Positions 12,048 to 21,222 of a stretch of DNA of 25,483 bases are shown here, piece after piece. The position numbers and the translations under genes were made by a program. The first letter of the stretch is position 1, and each line of letters begins with the position of its first letter. The notes under the pieces were generated by a model. That model had not been told where the DNA came from and made no database searches. It saw nothing but the letters and a program-made list of their open reading frames with translations. Source of the stretch: an uncultured Eubacteriales bacterium (GTDB lineage: Bacteria; Bacillota; Clostridia; Christensenellales; Borkfalkiaceae); assembly GCA_900547645.1 (NCBI GenBank), contig URHP01000017.1, forward strand, positions 1-25,483. The letters run 5' to 3'.

Positions 12048-14144
12048 TTATGCGCTTTCGCCCTGTTTTTCCAGAAACTGGAACTGAACGCGCCGCGATC
12101 CCCAGTCGACGCCTGCAACGCGCACGCGGATCGCTTCGCCGAGGTGGAAAGAGCTCTTGGTCCCGCGCAGGAGAAAGCGCTCTTCGACAAATTCATAGCT
12201 GTCGTCGGGAAGCGTTTCAACGGGCACGAGTCCCTCGACGGTATTCGCAAGTTCCGCGAAGATGCCGAAGGAAGTGACGCCCGAGATCGTTGCGTCATAT
12301 TCCTCTCCGATCTTGTCCTGCATATAGGCTACGGTATAAAGGGCATCCACGTCCCGCTCCGCCTCGGTGGCGTTCTTTTCGCATGCAGACGACTGCACAG
12401 ACGCTTCCGTAACAAATTTTTTGTACTTTTCCCGCGTCTTTTCGGGAGAAAGAAAACTTTCTTTGATGATGCGGTGGATGCACAGGTCGGGATAGCGGCG
12501 GATGGGGGAAGTAAAGTGACAGTAGCATTCCGAAGCAAGCCCGAAATGCCCGACGTTTTCGGGGGAATAGGACGCTTTCATCATGGAGCGCAGCATGACG
12601 CGGTTGACCAATGAATAGAGCGGCGAATTTTCCAGGGAATGCAGCAGATCCTGATAATCTTTCGGTGTGACGCGGGAGGGATCGAATGCGGCGGAAACGC
12701 CTGCTTCGCGCAGGAAGGTCAGAAAGTCCTGTGCTTTTTCCTCGCTCGGCCGTTCGTGAACGCGGTAGACGAAAGGCATCGCCTTTTCCGTCATGATGGT
12801 CGCAACGCTCTCGTTGGCAAGCACCATGAACTGTTCGATCATCTCATGTGAGATGGTGCGCTCGTAATCGGGAATGCTGATTTTTCCGTCTTCATAGAGG
12901 ATCTTCGCCTCTTTGACGTCGAGCGCAACGCCGCCCTTTGCTTCGCGGGCACGCTTGAGGATCTTCGTCAATTCCACGGCGGTCATAACAAACTCCACAA
13001 GGTCCGGATACTCTTCGCGCGCTTTTAAGTCTCCTTCGGCGATCGCCGTGACCGCTTTGTAGGTCATGCGGTGTCTGGAACAGATGACCGACGGCATGAC
13101 GCGGCGCTCCAGAACCTTTCCGCCTGCGCCGATCGTCATAAAACAGGAGAGGGTGAGACGCGGTACGCCCTCATTGAGAGAGCAGATATTGTTGGAAAGG
13201 GCGGTCGGAAGCATGGGCAGCACGCGGTCGGGGAAATAGACGCTCGTTCCGCGCGAGAATGCTTCGTTGTCGATCGGACTGTGCCACTTGACGTAGTGGG
13301 TGACGTCCGCGATGTGTACGCCGAGATAATATTTTCCGTTCTCTTTGCGCACGGAGATCGCGTCGTCAATGTCGCGCGTGTCCTCTCCGTCCACCGTTAC
13401 GATCAGATCATCCCGCAGATCGACGCGTCCCGTGAGGTCGTCCAGCGGAGAGCGTTCCGCCTGCCTTTGCGCAGCTTCGAGTACCTCTGCAGGGAAATCT
13501 TCCTTCAAATTGTGGGCGCGGATCAGAGCGCGTTCCTCCACAAAAAAGTCGCCGCTTTCGCCGAGCACTTCCGCGATCTCACCCACGGGCATTCGTCCTT
13601 CAAAGGAACGGATGCGCGCCACGGCCTTTACGCCGTCCGCCGCTCCATGGCATCGGTCGCTCGGGATCAGAATGTCTGTGGAGAATTTTTTGTCGTCCGG
13701 ATGCAGTGTTCCGCCCGTGCGTTCGCGGCGGAAGGTGCCGACGATCTCCCTGTAACCGCGGCTTAAAACGGAGAGGACTTCGCCTTCATCGCCCGTCCGC
13801 CCGCTCTTTGCGAATGCAAGCACGGTATCCTTGTGGTAGGCGCCGCGCAGCGCGCGGTGGGGGATAAACAGATCCTCGCGCTGCGGATCATCCGGGACGA
13901 AAAAGCCGAACCCGCGTTCGTTTCCTGAGATCGTTCCGCGGATAGCGCCGAACTGTTCCGGCGTGCCGTATCTGCCGCGCAAATCGCAGAAGAGCTTTCC
14001 TTCCTGTACGAGAGAACGCAGGATCTCGCCGAGCGCGGACGCCGCTTTTCCCTTCAGTTTCAATTTTTTTGCGATGCTTTCGTCCGTAAGCAGGGCGAAG
14101 GAGCCGTCGCGTATTTTTTGCAATAATGTCTGTTTTGCGTTCAT
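12048..14144 (-). CDS. rnr: Ribonuclease R
   Basis: 698 residues, typical of RNase R, a processive 3'-5' exoribonuclease that degrades structured RNA and works with SmpB/tmRNA. Order of domains: a winged-helix-like N-terminus (1-65), cold-shock domains (about 66-230), the RNB catalytic domain with metal-binding acids in DGEDTRDIDDAIS (252-263), and a C-terminal S1 domain (about 615-693, GEEYDATISGVTSFGIF). The ATG at 14144 has no obvious Shine-Dalgarno, and an intrinsic-terminator-like hairpin lies 28 nt upstream, between secG and this gene, so its output may be reduced by termination. Confidence 0.96.
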   Translation of the reverse strand: MNAKQTLLQKIRDGSFALLTDESIAKKLKLKGKAASALGEILRSLVQEGKLFCDLRGRYGTPEQFGAIRGTISGNERGFGFFVPDDPQREDLFIPHRALRGAYHKDTVLAFAKSGRTGDEGEVLSVLSRGYREIVGTFRRERTGGTLHPDDKKFSTDILIPSDRCHGAADGVKAVARIRSFEGRMPVGEIAEVLGESGDFFVEERALIRAHNLKEDFPAEVLEAAQRQAERSPLDDLTGRVDLRDDLIVTVDGEDTRDIDDAISVRKENGKYYLGVHIADVTHYVKWHSPIDNEAFSRGTSVYFPDRVLPMLPTALSNNICSLNEGVPRLTLSCFMTIGAGGKVLERRVMPSVICSRHRMTYKAVTAIAEGDLKAREEYPDLVEFVMTAVELTKILKRAREAKGGVALDVKEAKILYEDGKISIPDYERTISHEMIEQFMVLANESVATIMTEKAMPFVYRVHERPSEEKAQDFLTFLREAGVSAAFDPSRVTPKDYQDLLHSLENSPLYSLVNRVMLRSMMKASYSPENVGHFGLASECYCHFTSPIRRYPDLCIHRIIKESFLSPEKTREKYKKFVTEASVQSSACEKNATEAERDVDALYTVAYMQDKIGEEYDATISGVTSFGIFAELANTVEGLVPVETLPDDSYEFVEERFLLRGTKSSFHLGEAIRVRVAGVDWGSRRVQFQFLEKQGESA

Positions 14145-14171
14145 ATCAGTCGTTTCAGTGATTTTCGTTTT

Positions 14172-14201
14172 AAAAAAAACGGACTGCCCGAAGCCGCCCG
14201 T
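14172..14201 (-). terminator. Terminator-like hairpin between secG and rnr
   Basis: On the minus strand ACGGGCGGC pairs with GCAGTCCGT (one mismatch, one G-T) and is followed by eight T. No promoter fits in the 28 nt before rnr, so this probably reduces rather than stops readthrough from secG into rnr-smpB-metY-metA. Confidence 0.7.
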
Positions 14202-14231
14202 TTCCTGTGTTTTGCTGACCGGAGCCGCCGA

Positions 14232-14552
14232 TTATTCGACGGGACCCCAGATCGCGGGAATCTGCAGAATGAAGAAGACGATCGCGATCACGGCAAGCAC
14301 CGCAAGGCAGATGATCGTCCACATTTTCAGCTTGGATTCGATGGATCTGCCCTTGTTTTTGCCGTAGAACGTCTCGCTCGTTCCGCCGAGCGCATCGATT
14401 CCCTGAGAGTTCCCGGGCTGAATCATGACAAGAATGATCGCCGCAAGCGCAGCGACTGCCATGAGGATGACGAGCGTATAGTTGATCGCATAATAAGTGG
14501 TTTCGGTAGAAGCGTTCCAGAAGTTGACGACTTCAAGCAGATTGTTGATCAT
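14232..14552 (-). CDS. secG: Preprotein translocase subunit SecG
   Basis: 106 residues, somewhat longer than the usual 75-85 because of an N-terminal extension of about 20 residues. Two membrane helices (about 26-45 and 79-99) flank the conserved cytoplasmic loop QPGNSQGIDALGGTSETFYG, the SecG signature. SecG stimulates SecYEG-mediated export. The ATG at 14552 has GAAAGGTAG just upstream. secG-rnr-smpB is a standard order in Bacillota. Confidence 0.96.
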   Translation of the reverse strand: MINNLLEVVNFWNASTETTYYAINYTLVILMAVAALAAIILVMIQPGNSQGIDALGGTSETFYGKNKGRSIESKLKMWTIICLAVLAVIAIVFFILQIPAIWGPVE

Positions 14553-14590
14553 GTAGGCTACCTTTCGAATGATTTCAAAATACGTTGCAG

Positions 14591-14619
14591 ATTATACCAT
14601 ATCTGCCGCAGAAAAACAA
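14591..14619 (-). promoter_or_regulatory. Sigma-A promoter of secG, extended -10
   Basis: On the minus strand: TTGTTT (14619-14614), 17-bp spacer, TATAAT (14596-14591) preceded by TGG, giving an extended -10. The leader is about 32 nt. Confidence 0.85.
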
Positions 14620-14698
14620 CTTTTTTCGCGCTCATTTCGAAAAAAGTCGGGAAAAAGAAAAAATTTCATATGGAATGGCGCCGACCGAGTGCATGAGA

Positions 14699-14727
14699 TT
14701 GACTTTTACGCGCGCGTGCGCTATAAT
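14699..14727 (+). promoter_or_regulatory. Sigma-A promoter of the aroK-panE-gltX-thyA-folA operon
   Basis: TTGACT (14699-14704), 17-bp spacer, TATAAT (14722-14727). Only 9 nt separate the -10 from the ATG at 14737, so the leader would be 0-4 nt. It is divergent from secG. Confidence 0.8.
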
Positions 14728-14736
14728 AAAAACAAT

Positions 14737-15243
14737 ATGGACAACCTCATTCTCATCGGGATGCCGTCGTCTGGAAAGAGTACGGCGGGCGTCCTGCTCG
14801 CAAAAAAGATCGGATACGGATTTATCGACAGCGATCTCATCATTCAGGGCGAACAGGGCGCGCTTCTATCGGAGATCATCGAACGTGAGGGGGCGGAGGG
14901 CTTTATTGCTATCGAGGAGCGTGTGAACGCGGGACTGATGGCGATGCGCTGCGTCATTGCGACGGGCGGAAGCGTCTGCTATTCGGAACGGGCGATGAAT
15001 CATCTGAAATCACTGGGAAAGGTGGTCTATCTTCAATTAAGCGAGGAAGAGGTTGCGCGGCGCATTCCGAGTCTTGTCAAGCGCGGCGTTGTCATGCGGG
15101 GGAACGTGGCGACGCTCGACGCGCTCTATCGGGAGCGTATCCCGCTCTATGAGCGGTACGCCGACGTCACCGTCCGCTGCGACGGGCAGACGATCGACGA
15201 GACAGTCGGGGCGATCGCGGCAGCAACCGGTTTTTCTATATGA
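14737..15243 (+). CDS. aroK: Shikimate kinase-like P-loop kinase
   Basis: 168 residues, the size of shikimate kinase, which makes shikimate-3-phosphate in chorismate synthesis. The P-loop is GMPSSGKST (residues 8-16), followed by the substrate Asp motif DSD (31-33). Two usual substrate-site features differ: the Arg in the FRxxE motif is Ile here (GFIAIEE) and the GGG loop reads GGS (ATGGSV). Such variants are, as I recall, common in clostridial proteins labelled shikimate kinase, so activity is likely but not certain. The start at 14737 is where homology begins; longer in-frame reading would include the promoter. No Shine-Dalgarno is present. Its TGA overlaps panE as ATGA. Confidence 0.8.
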   Translation: MDNLILIGMPSSGKSTAGVLLAKKIGYGFIDSDLIIQGEQGALLSEIIEREGAEGFIAIEERVNAGLMAMRCVIATGGSVCYSERAMNHLKSLGKVVYLQLSEEEVARRIPSLVKRGVVMRGNVATLDALYRERIPLYERYADVTVRCDGQTIDETVGAIAAATGFSI

Positions 15244-16199
15244 GAATTTGCATTTACGGCGCCGGGGCGATGGGGACGTCCCTCGGCGTCTTGCTCGACG
15301 AAATGTCGCTCGACTTCATTTCGCACGATGCGGAGCACGTTACGGCGATGAACGCTTCCGGCGCGCTCATCGAGGGCGCGCTCACCCGCTGTGTGAAGGT
15401 GCGGGCGAAACTGCCTTCCGGGATGGAAGGTCAATACGATATCATCATACTTGCCGTCAAACAGCGCGAGAACGAGTCCGCCGCAAAATTTCTGCTTCCC
15501 TTTTTGAAGGAGGACGGCGCGCTCGTGACCGTACAGAACGGGCTTCCGGAATACGGCTTGGCGCAGACGTTCGGCAAAGACCGGGTTTACGGCTGCACGC
15601 TCTCATGGAGTGCGGAAAAGGTATCTCCCGGCGTGGTCCGCGTGACGAGCGATACGGGTTTCCGGCTGGCGCTCGGCGCATACGGAACGGGGAAAAAGCT
15701 CGATCTGCTCGCTGCATTTCTCGGGCGTGCGGGAATGCTTGCGGTGGGCGATCTCGGCGAGATCCGCTATGCAAAACTGGCGGTCAACGCTTCGTTTTCC
15801 ACGCTGTCCGCACTCTCCGGGCTGACCTTTTTGCAGCTTGCAAAGAAGGAAAAAAAGTTGGTGCTGGCGCTCATGCGCGAAGTATTTGCCGTTGCGCGCG
15901 CCAACGGGTGTTCCCGTCTTCCGCAGAACGGGCATGATCTCATGAAGGTATTCGGCGGAAAATTTGCGTCCTTCCTTCTGCCTGTCGCCATGAAAAATTA
16001 TGCGCAGACGCGTTCGGGTATGCTGCGCGACATTCGTGCGGGCAGGCGCTGCGACGTCGATTTTGTGGCGGGCGCCGCCGTCGCTGCTGGGAAAAAGGCG
16101 GGCGTGGAGACGCCCCTTTTGGAGCGCGCCGTCGCCCTTGTGCACGACGTGGAAAACGGGCTTGCGGAGATCGCGCCCGATACGCTGAGACTATTTTAA
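15240..16199 (+). CDS. panE: 2-dehydropantoate 2-reductase (ketopantoate reductase)
   Basis: 319 residues, family-typical. It reduces ketopantoate to pantoate with NADPH in pantothenate/CoA synthesis. The Rossmann motif GAGAMG is at 7-12, VQNG has Asn100, and the catalytic Lys179 with Asn183 lies in YAKLAVNASFSTLSAL. The C-terminal substrate region SGMLRDIRAGRRCDVDFVAG has Asp where many PanE have Glu. The family includes broader 2-hydroxyacid reductases, so pantoate is likely rather than proven. The ATG overlaps the previous stop (ATGA, 15240-15243). Confidence 0.88.
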   Translation: MRICIYGAGAMGTSLGVLLDEMSLDFISHDAEHVTAMNASGALIEGALTRCVKVRAKLPSGMEGQYDIIILAVKQRENESAAKFLLPFLKEDGALVTVQNGLPEYGLAQTFGKDRVYGCTLSWSAEKVSPGVVRVTSDTGFRLALGAYGTGKKLDLLAAFLGRAGMLAVGDLGEIRYAKLAVNASFSTLSALSGLTFLQLAKKEKKLVLALMREVFAVARANGCSRLPQNGHDLMKVFGGKFASFLLPVAMKNYAQTRSGMLRDIRAGRRCDVDFVAGAAVAAGKKAGVETPLLERAVALVHDVENGLAEIAPDTLRLF

Positions 16200-16220
16200 C
16201 AGATCGGAGATAAAAGCATT

Positions 16221-17855
16221 ATGGATCTAAGCGCATTGGCAGAACGGCTGCTCCCCGGGGAGTATCCTTCGCTTGAAACCTTTGAAAACCGTTACCCGCC
16301 GCGTGATTTGCCCAAGGGGGCAGAGGTCACGCGCCTTGCGCCGTCACCCACGGGGTTTATCCATCTCGGGAATTTATTCGTGGCGATCGCGAACGAGCGG
16401 ATCGCGCACCGCAGCGGCGGGAAGCTCTATCTGCGCATTGAGGATACCGACCTGAAGCGCAAAGTGGACGGGGCGGTGGAGGCTGTCATCGCAGCGCTCG
16501 ATTATTTTGACATACGCTTTGACGAGGGCGCCGAGATCGGCGGCGACGATACGTATGCGCCGTGGTATCAGCGTCAGCGGGCGGAGATCTACCGTGCATA
16601 TGCGAAAGATCTCATCCGCAGGGGCAGGGCATATCCCTGTTTTTGCACGGAGGAAGAGCTTGCCGCCATGCGGGACGAGCAGGTGGCAAACAAAGAGATC
16701 ACGGGGTACTACGGTAAGTATGCCAAGTGGCGCGATGCCGACGAAGCGGCGGTATACGCCGCGCTCGATGCGGGAAAGCCCTTTGTCATCCGGCTCAGAT
16801 CGATGGGGGATCCTTCCCGTAAATTTACCTTTCATGACGAGATCAAGGGCGACGTTACGGTTACGGAGAATGATCAGGACGTCGTGATCCTGAAATCGGA
16901 CGGCATTCCGACCTATCATTTTGCGCATGCCGTGGACGATCACCTTATGCGCACGACGCTCGTGATCCGCGGCGAAGAGTGGCTGGCTTCCCTGCCCATT
17001 CATCTGGAGCTGTTCGACGTGCTCGGGTTCCGCCGTCCCAAGTACGGACACAACTGTTCGCTCATGAAAATGGACGGAGAATCCAGGCGTAAACTTTCCA
17101 AGCGCAAGGATCCCGAGCTGTCGCTCTCCTTTTACCGGCAGGAAGGGTATCATCCGTTTGCGGTCAAGGTGTATATGCTGACGCTCCTCAATTCCGATTT
17201 TGAGGAATGGCACGCAAAATTTCCCGACAAGCCCTTGGAGGAGTTCCCGTTCCGCATCGGCAAAATGAGCAGGAGCGGCGCGCTCTTCGATCTGGATAAG
17301 CTCAACGACATTTCCCGTACCGAGCTTTCCCGTCTTTCCCCGGAAGCGATGCTTGCCTTTCTGAAGGAATGGGCGTTCGCGTTCGGTACAGAGGAACAGC
17401 GGAATATGTTTGCGGACGAAGAATATCTGCTCAAGGTGCTTGCGCTCTGCATGGGTACGGCGGGCAAGAAGCGCCGCAAGGACTTTGTGACGGCAAAACA
17501 GGCGATGGAGGAGATCGGCTATTTCTTTGCCGCCTATGCGCAGCGGGACGCGTATCGTGTGGACGATGCGACGCGCGATGCGATCCTGAACGGGTTTTTG
17601 GCGTCCTATTGTCATGAAAACGACGCGCAGGTATGGTTTTCCAAGGTCAAGGAACTCGCGGCTTCCCTTGGGTTTGCCGCAGAGATGCGCGATTACAAGG
17701 CGAATCCGGAGGCGTACCGCGGAAATGTATCCGATGTGGCGGAGGTGCTCCGCATCGCCGTAACGGGAAGGGCAAATTCTCCCGATCTGTGGTCGATCAT
17801 GCAGATTCTGGGGGAGGAACGGACGCGCAGCCGCATTCTTGCGGCGCGCGCATGA
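16221..17855 (+). CDS. gltX: Glutamate--tRNA ligase
   Basis: 544 residues, about 50 longer than a standard bacterial GluRS, partly from an N-terminal extension of nearly 40 residues before the catalytic core. It charges tRNA-Glu (and, in many Bacillota, tRNA-Gln for later amidation). The HIGH-type motif is in LAPSPTGFIHLGNL (39-52) and the KMSKS-type motif is RRKLSKRKD (289-297). CFCTEEEL and LRIEDTD are also characteristic. The C-terminal anticodon-binding part is shorter in clear motifs. CGGAGAT lies about 11 nt before the ATG. It is in an operon with panE upstream and thyA 25 nt downstream. Confidence 0.95.
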   Translation: MDLSALAERLLPGEYPSLETFENRYPPRDLPKGAEVTRLAPSPTGFIHLGNLFVAIANERIAHRSGGKLYLRIEDTDLKRKVDGAVEAVIAALDYFDIRFDEGAEIGGDDTYAPWYQRQRAEIYRAYAKDLIRRGRAYPCFCTEEELAAMRDEQVANKEITGYYGKYAKWRDADEAAVYAALDAGKPFVIRLRSMGDPSRKFTFHDEIKGDVTVTENDQDVVILKSDGIPTYHFAHAVDDHLMRTTLVIRGEEWLASLPIHLELFDVLGFRRPKYGHNCSLMKMDGESRRKLSKRKDPELSLSFYRQEGYHPFAVKVYMLTLLNSDFEEWHAKFPDKPLEEFPFRIGKMSRSGALFDLDKLNDISRTELSRLSPEAMLAFLKEWAFAFGTEEQRNMFADEEYLLKVLALCMGTAGKKRRKDFVTAKQAMEEIGYFFAAYAQRDAYRVDDATRDAILNGFLASYCHENDAQVWFSKVKELAASLGFAAEMRDYKANPEAYRGNVSDVAEVLRIAVTGRANSPDLWSIMQILGEERTRSRILAARA

Positions 17856-17880
17856 GAGACCGCAAAGAGGTGTGCGAAGG

Positions 17881-18711
17881 ATGAGCAGAGCGGACGAAAT
17901 CTTTATTGCAAATTGCAAGGATATTCTGGAAAACGGCGTGTGGGATACGGAGGCGAACGTGCGGCCGCATTGGGAGGACGGGACGCCTGCGCATACGATC
18001 AAAAAATTCGGCATCGTCAATCGCTATGATCTGCAGAAGGAGTTTCCCATTCAGACCATCCGCCGCTGCGCCTTTAAATCCTGTATCGACGAGATCCTTT
18101 GGATCTGGCAGAAAAAGAGCAACAATATTCACGAGCTGCACTCGCATATCTGGGACAGCTGGGCGGACGAGACGGGTTCTATCGGCAAGGCATACGGCTA
18201 TCAGCTCGGCAAGAAGGCGATTTATAAAGAAGGGGAGTTCGATCAGGTGGACCGTGTGCTGTTCGATCTGAAACACAATCCCGCCTCCCGCCGTATCCTG
18301 ACCAATCTGTATAATTTTGAGGACCTGCATGAAATGCATCTCTATCCCTGCGCCTATTCCATGACCTTTAACGTCTCGGGAGATACGCTCAACGGCATCC
18401 TCAATCAGCGCTCCAACGATATGCTGACGGCAAACGGCTGGAATGTGGTGCAATATGCCGTTCTGCTCATCATGTTTGCGCAGGTGAGCGGGCTGAAAGC
18501 GGGCGAACTTGTCCATGTCATTGCAGACGCGCACCTGTACGACAGGCATATCCCCATCGTGAAAGAGGTGATCGCAAACGAACCGAAGCCCGCTCCCAAG
18601 CTGATCGTCGATCCGGATGTGAAGAATTTCTATGATTTCACGGTGGACAGTTTCCATTTGGAAAATTATGAGTATACGCCTATGACGGCAAAGATCCCGG
18701 TGGCGATATGA
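17881..18711 (+). CDS. thyA: Thymidylate synthase
   Basis: 276 residues. It methylates dUMP to dTMP using methylene-tetrahydrofolate, releasing dihydrofolate. The nucleophile is Cys157 in LYPCAYSMTF and the dUMP-binding QRSND is at 176-180; IWDSWADETGSIGKAYGYQ is also family-typical. The start at 17881 (MSRADEIF) is chosen because AGAGG precedes it by 10 nt and homology begins there; a start at 17839 would overlap gltX without a site. Its stop overlaps folA (ATGA, 18708-18711), fitting the paired use of dihydrofolate. Confidence 0.97.
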   Translation: MSRADEIFIANCKDILENGVWDTEANVRPHWEDGTPAHTIKKFGIVNRYDLQKEFPIQTIRRCAFKSCIDEILWIWQKKSNNIHELHSHIWDSWADETGSIGKAYGYQLGKKAIYKEGEFDQVDRVLFDLKHNPASRRILTNLYNFEDLHEMHLYPCAYSMTFNVSGDTLNGILNQRSNDMLTANGWNVVQYAVLLIMFAQVSGLKAGELVHVIADAHLYDRHIPIVKEVIANEPKPAPKLIVDPDVKNFYDFTVDSFHLENYEYTPMTAKIPVAI

Positions 18712-19205
18712 GAGCGATTTTTCATGCCGATCGGGAGTGGGGCATTGGAAGAGGGAACGATCTGATGTTCCGTCTGCCAAAAGATATGAAATTTTTTCGC
18801 GAGACGACCAAGGGAAAAGTCGTTGTCATGGGACTGAACACGCTGCGCTCCTTCCCGGAGGGGAAGCCGCTCAAAAACCGCACCAACATCGTGTTGTGCC
18901 CCGAAGATCCCGGCGAAGACGTGATCGCCGTGCATTCTTTGGAAGAATTGTTTGCGGAAGTGAAGAAATACCCTGCGGACGACGTATTCGTCATCGGGGG
19001 TGCAAGCGTCTATCGTGCGCTCATTCCGTATTGTTCGGAAGTGCTTGTGACGCGCGTGGATGCAATCGGCAATGCGGACACCTTTGTCCCGGACCTCGAT
19101 GCGGACGGACGGTTCGTGCTTGCCGAGGAGAGCGCTCCCGTGGAAGACAACGGCTATACGATCCGTTTTTGTACTTATCGGAATTTGTCTCCGAAAGCAT
19201 ATTGA
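18708..19205 (+). CDS. folA: Dihydrofolate reductase
   Basis: 165 residues, normal for DHFR. It reduces the dihydrofolate produced by ThyA back to tetrahydrofolate. Motifs: WGIGRGNDLMFRLPKDMKFF (11-30) with the catalytic Asp26, VVVMGLNTLRSFP around the cofactor site, and DVFVIGGASVYRALIP with the paired Gly. It is translationally coupled to thyA and is the last gene of the operon; a strong terminator starts at its stop. Confidence 0.97.
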   Translation: MRAIFHADREWGIGRGNDLMFRLPKDMKFFRETTKGKVVVMGLNTLRSFPEGKPLKNRTNIVLCPEDPGEDVIAVHSLEELFAEVKKYPADDVFVIGGASVYRALIPYCSEVLVTRVDAIGNADTFVPDLDADGRFVLAEESAPVEDNGYTIRFCTYRNLSPKAY

Positions 19206-19228
19206 TTGCCCCGCGGGGCAATTTTTTT
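19205..19228 (+). terminator. Terminator of the aroK-to-folA operon
   Basis: Palindrome ATTGCCCCGCGGGGCAAT (19205-19222), usable as a 7-bp stem with a CGCG loop, followed by a run of seven T. Confidence 0.92.
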
Positions 19229-19249
19229 CGCCGCAGCGGGCATTTTTTC

Positions 19250-19278
19250 TTGCGAAATGTGCCGAAAAGTATTACAAT
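19250..19278 (+). promoter_or_regulatory. Sigma-A promoter of typA
   Basis: TTGCGA (19250-19255), 17-bp spacer, TACAAT (19273-19278). The leader is about 26 nt and ends with AGAGG 5 nt before the ATG. Confidence 0.8.
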
Positions 19279-19310
19279 ACTGCTTCGGACGAAAGAATAC
19301 AGAGGTTTGT

Positions 19311-21137
19311 ATGATCAGAGAGGATTTACGGAATATTGCGATCATTGCGCACGTCGATCACGGCAAAACGACGCTCGTCGATCAGATGCTCAAGCAGGCG
19401 GGAACCTTCCGCGAAAATCAGGTGGTGGAAGAGCGCGTCATGGATTCGGGTGCGCTGGAACGGGAACGCGGCATCACGATATTGGCTAAAAATACTTCTA
19501 TTCACTATAAGGGCGTCAAGATCAACATAATCGATACGCCCGGGCACGCTGACTTTTCCGGCGAAGTGGAACGCGTGCTGAAGATGGTTTCGGGCGTTCT
19601 CATCCTGGTGGATGCGGCGGAAGGCCCCATGCCGCAGACGCGGTTCGTCACGCAGAAGGCGCTTGAAATGGGGCTGAAACTCATTATCGTAGTCAACAAG
19701 GTCGATCGGCCCGACGCGCGCGTCAAGGAAGTCATTGACGAGGTATTGGAACTTCTGATGGATCTTGATGCGTCGGACGATCAGCTGGAGAGCCCGTTCG
19801 TATTCTGTTCGGGCAGAGACGGGACCTCTTCGCTCGATGAAAATGAGCGCGGAAGCGATCTGACGCCGCTTTTTGATACCATTCTTTCCCATTTCCCGCC
19901 CCTTGACATGGATGACAAGGGATCGCTTCAGATCCTGGTGTCCTCCATTGACTATAACGACTATGTCGGCAGGATCGGCATCGGCAGAGTCGAGCGCGGG
20001 ATAGCGAAGCAGAATGCGGATGTTGTGGTGTGCAATTATAATCATCCGGAAGTGTCCCTGCGCGGTAAGATCGTCAATCTCTATGAGATCGAAGGGCTGA
20101 ACCGCGTGCCCTGTGAAAGCGCTTCGGCGGGGGACATCGTATGCTTTTCGGGACTTGAGAAGATCAATATCGGGGATACCGTCTGTGCGGCAGATTGCGT
20201 GGAACCGGTCGCCTTTGTCAAGATCTCCGATCCGACGGTGGAAATGATCTTTTCCGTCAACGATTCTCCGTTTGCCGGAAAGGAAGGGAAGTTCGTTACG
20301 ACGCGTCATCTGCGCGACAGGTTGTACCGTGAACTATTGCGCGACGTCTCCCTGCGCGTAGAGGATACCGACTCGACGGATGCTTTCCGTGTCAGCGGGC
20401 GCGGTGAAATGCATCTTTCCATCCTCATAGAGACGATGCGACGCGAAGGATATGAATTTCAGGTGAGTTCGCCCAAGGTGCTCTACCGTGAGATCGACGG
20501 CGTGAAGTATGAGCCCGTAGAGCGGCTGATCGTCGATGTCCCGGAGGACAACACGGGCCCTGTGTTCCAGAGCATGGGGGAGAGGAAGGGGGAACTCGTT
20601 CACATGCATGCGATGGGTTCCCGCATGCGCCTTGAATTTTTGGTCCCCGCACGCGGGCTGTTCGGCTATAAGAGCGAATTTCTCACCGATACCAAGGGCG
20701 AGGGCGTGATGAGTTCGGTATTCTTTGAATATCAGCCCTATAAAGGAGAGATCACCCGCCGTTCGACGGGATCGCTGGTCGCGTTTGAGACGGGAGAAGC
20801 GGTCACTTACGGACTGTTCAACGCGCAGGGGCGCGGAACGCTCTTCATTACGCCCGGTACGCCCGTCTATGAGGGGATGGTCGTCGGCTATTCGCCCAAG
20901 GACGAGGACATCAATGTGAACGTCTGCAAGACCAAGCATCTGACCAATACGCGTTCCTCCTCTTCCGACGACGCGCTCAGGCTCATTCCTCCCAAAAAAC
21001 TCAGTCTGGAGGAGGCGCTTGAGTTTATCGGCGACGATGAACTTTTGGAGGTCACGCCGCTCAATGTGCGTATCCGCAAACGCATTCTCGATAGTGAACT
21101 GCGTGCAAAAGCGCGTGCAAAGGCAAAATTGCAGTAG
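19311..21137 (+). CDS. typA: Ribosome-associated translational GTPase TypA/BipA
   Basis: 608 residues, exactly the usual size. TypA binds the ribosome like EF-G and assists 50S assembly and stress or cold adaptation. GTPase motifs: AHVDHGKTT (13-21, P-loop), RGITI (switch I), DTPGHADF (G3) and NKVDRP (G4). EF-G-like domains II, III and V follow, then the TypA-specific C-terminal domain with [14 protein letters not shown]. The start at 19311 has AGAGG upstream; a longer reading to 19206 would cover the promoter. It is monocistronic, with its own terminator. Confidence 0.97.
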   Translation: MIREDLRNIAIIAHVDHGKTTLVDQMLKQAGTFRENQVVEERVMDSGALERERGITILAKNTSIHYKGVKINIIDTPGHADFSGEVERVLKMVSGVLILVDAAEGPMPQTRFVTQKALEMGLKLIIVVNKVDRPDARVKEVIDEVLELLMDLDASDDQLESPFVFCSGRDGTSSLDENERGSDLTPLFDTILSHFPPLDMDDKGSLQILVSSIDYNDYVGRIGIGRVERGIAKQNADVVVCNYNHPEVSLRGKIVNLYEIEGLNRVPCESASAGDIVCFSGLEKINIGDTVCAADCVEPVAFVKISDPTVEMIFSVNDSPFAGKEGKFVTTRHLRDRLYRELLRDVSLRVEDTDSTDAFRVSGRGEMHLSILIETMRREGYEFQVSSPKVLYREIDGVKYEPVERLIVDVPEDNTGPVFQSMGERKGELVHMHAMGSRMRLEFLVPARGLFGYKSEFLTDTKGEGVMSSVFFEYQPYKGEITRRSTGSLVAFETGEAVTYGLFNAQGRGTLFITPGTPVYEGMVVGYSPKDEDINVNVCKTKHLTNTRSSSSDDALRLIPPKKLSLEEALEFIGDDELLEVTPLNVRIRKRILDSELRAKARAKAKLQ

Positions 21138-21170
21138 TTTTGCAAAGTACTATGCCAGACATAGAAATAA

Positions 21171-21198
21171 AAATCCTGCCGTCCGGCGGGATTTTTTT
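21171..21198 (+). terminator. Rho-independent terminator of typA
   Basis: AATCCTGCCG pairs with CGGCGGGATT (one T-G pair) around a very short loop, followed by a run of seven T at 21192-21198. The next gene, yabP, begins only 25 nt later. Confidence 0.9.
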
Positions 21199-21222
21199 GA
21201 TGAGACAGGCATAGAGTAGAGT

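Noticed and set aside
16374..18020. Long minus-strand open frame (548 codons) opposite gltX
   Set aside because: A shadow of gltX in GC-rich codons; its translation is low-complexity in pattern and matches no family I know.
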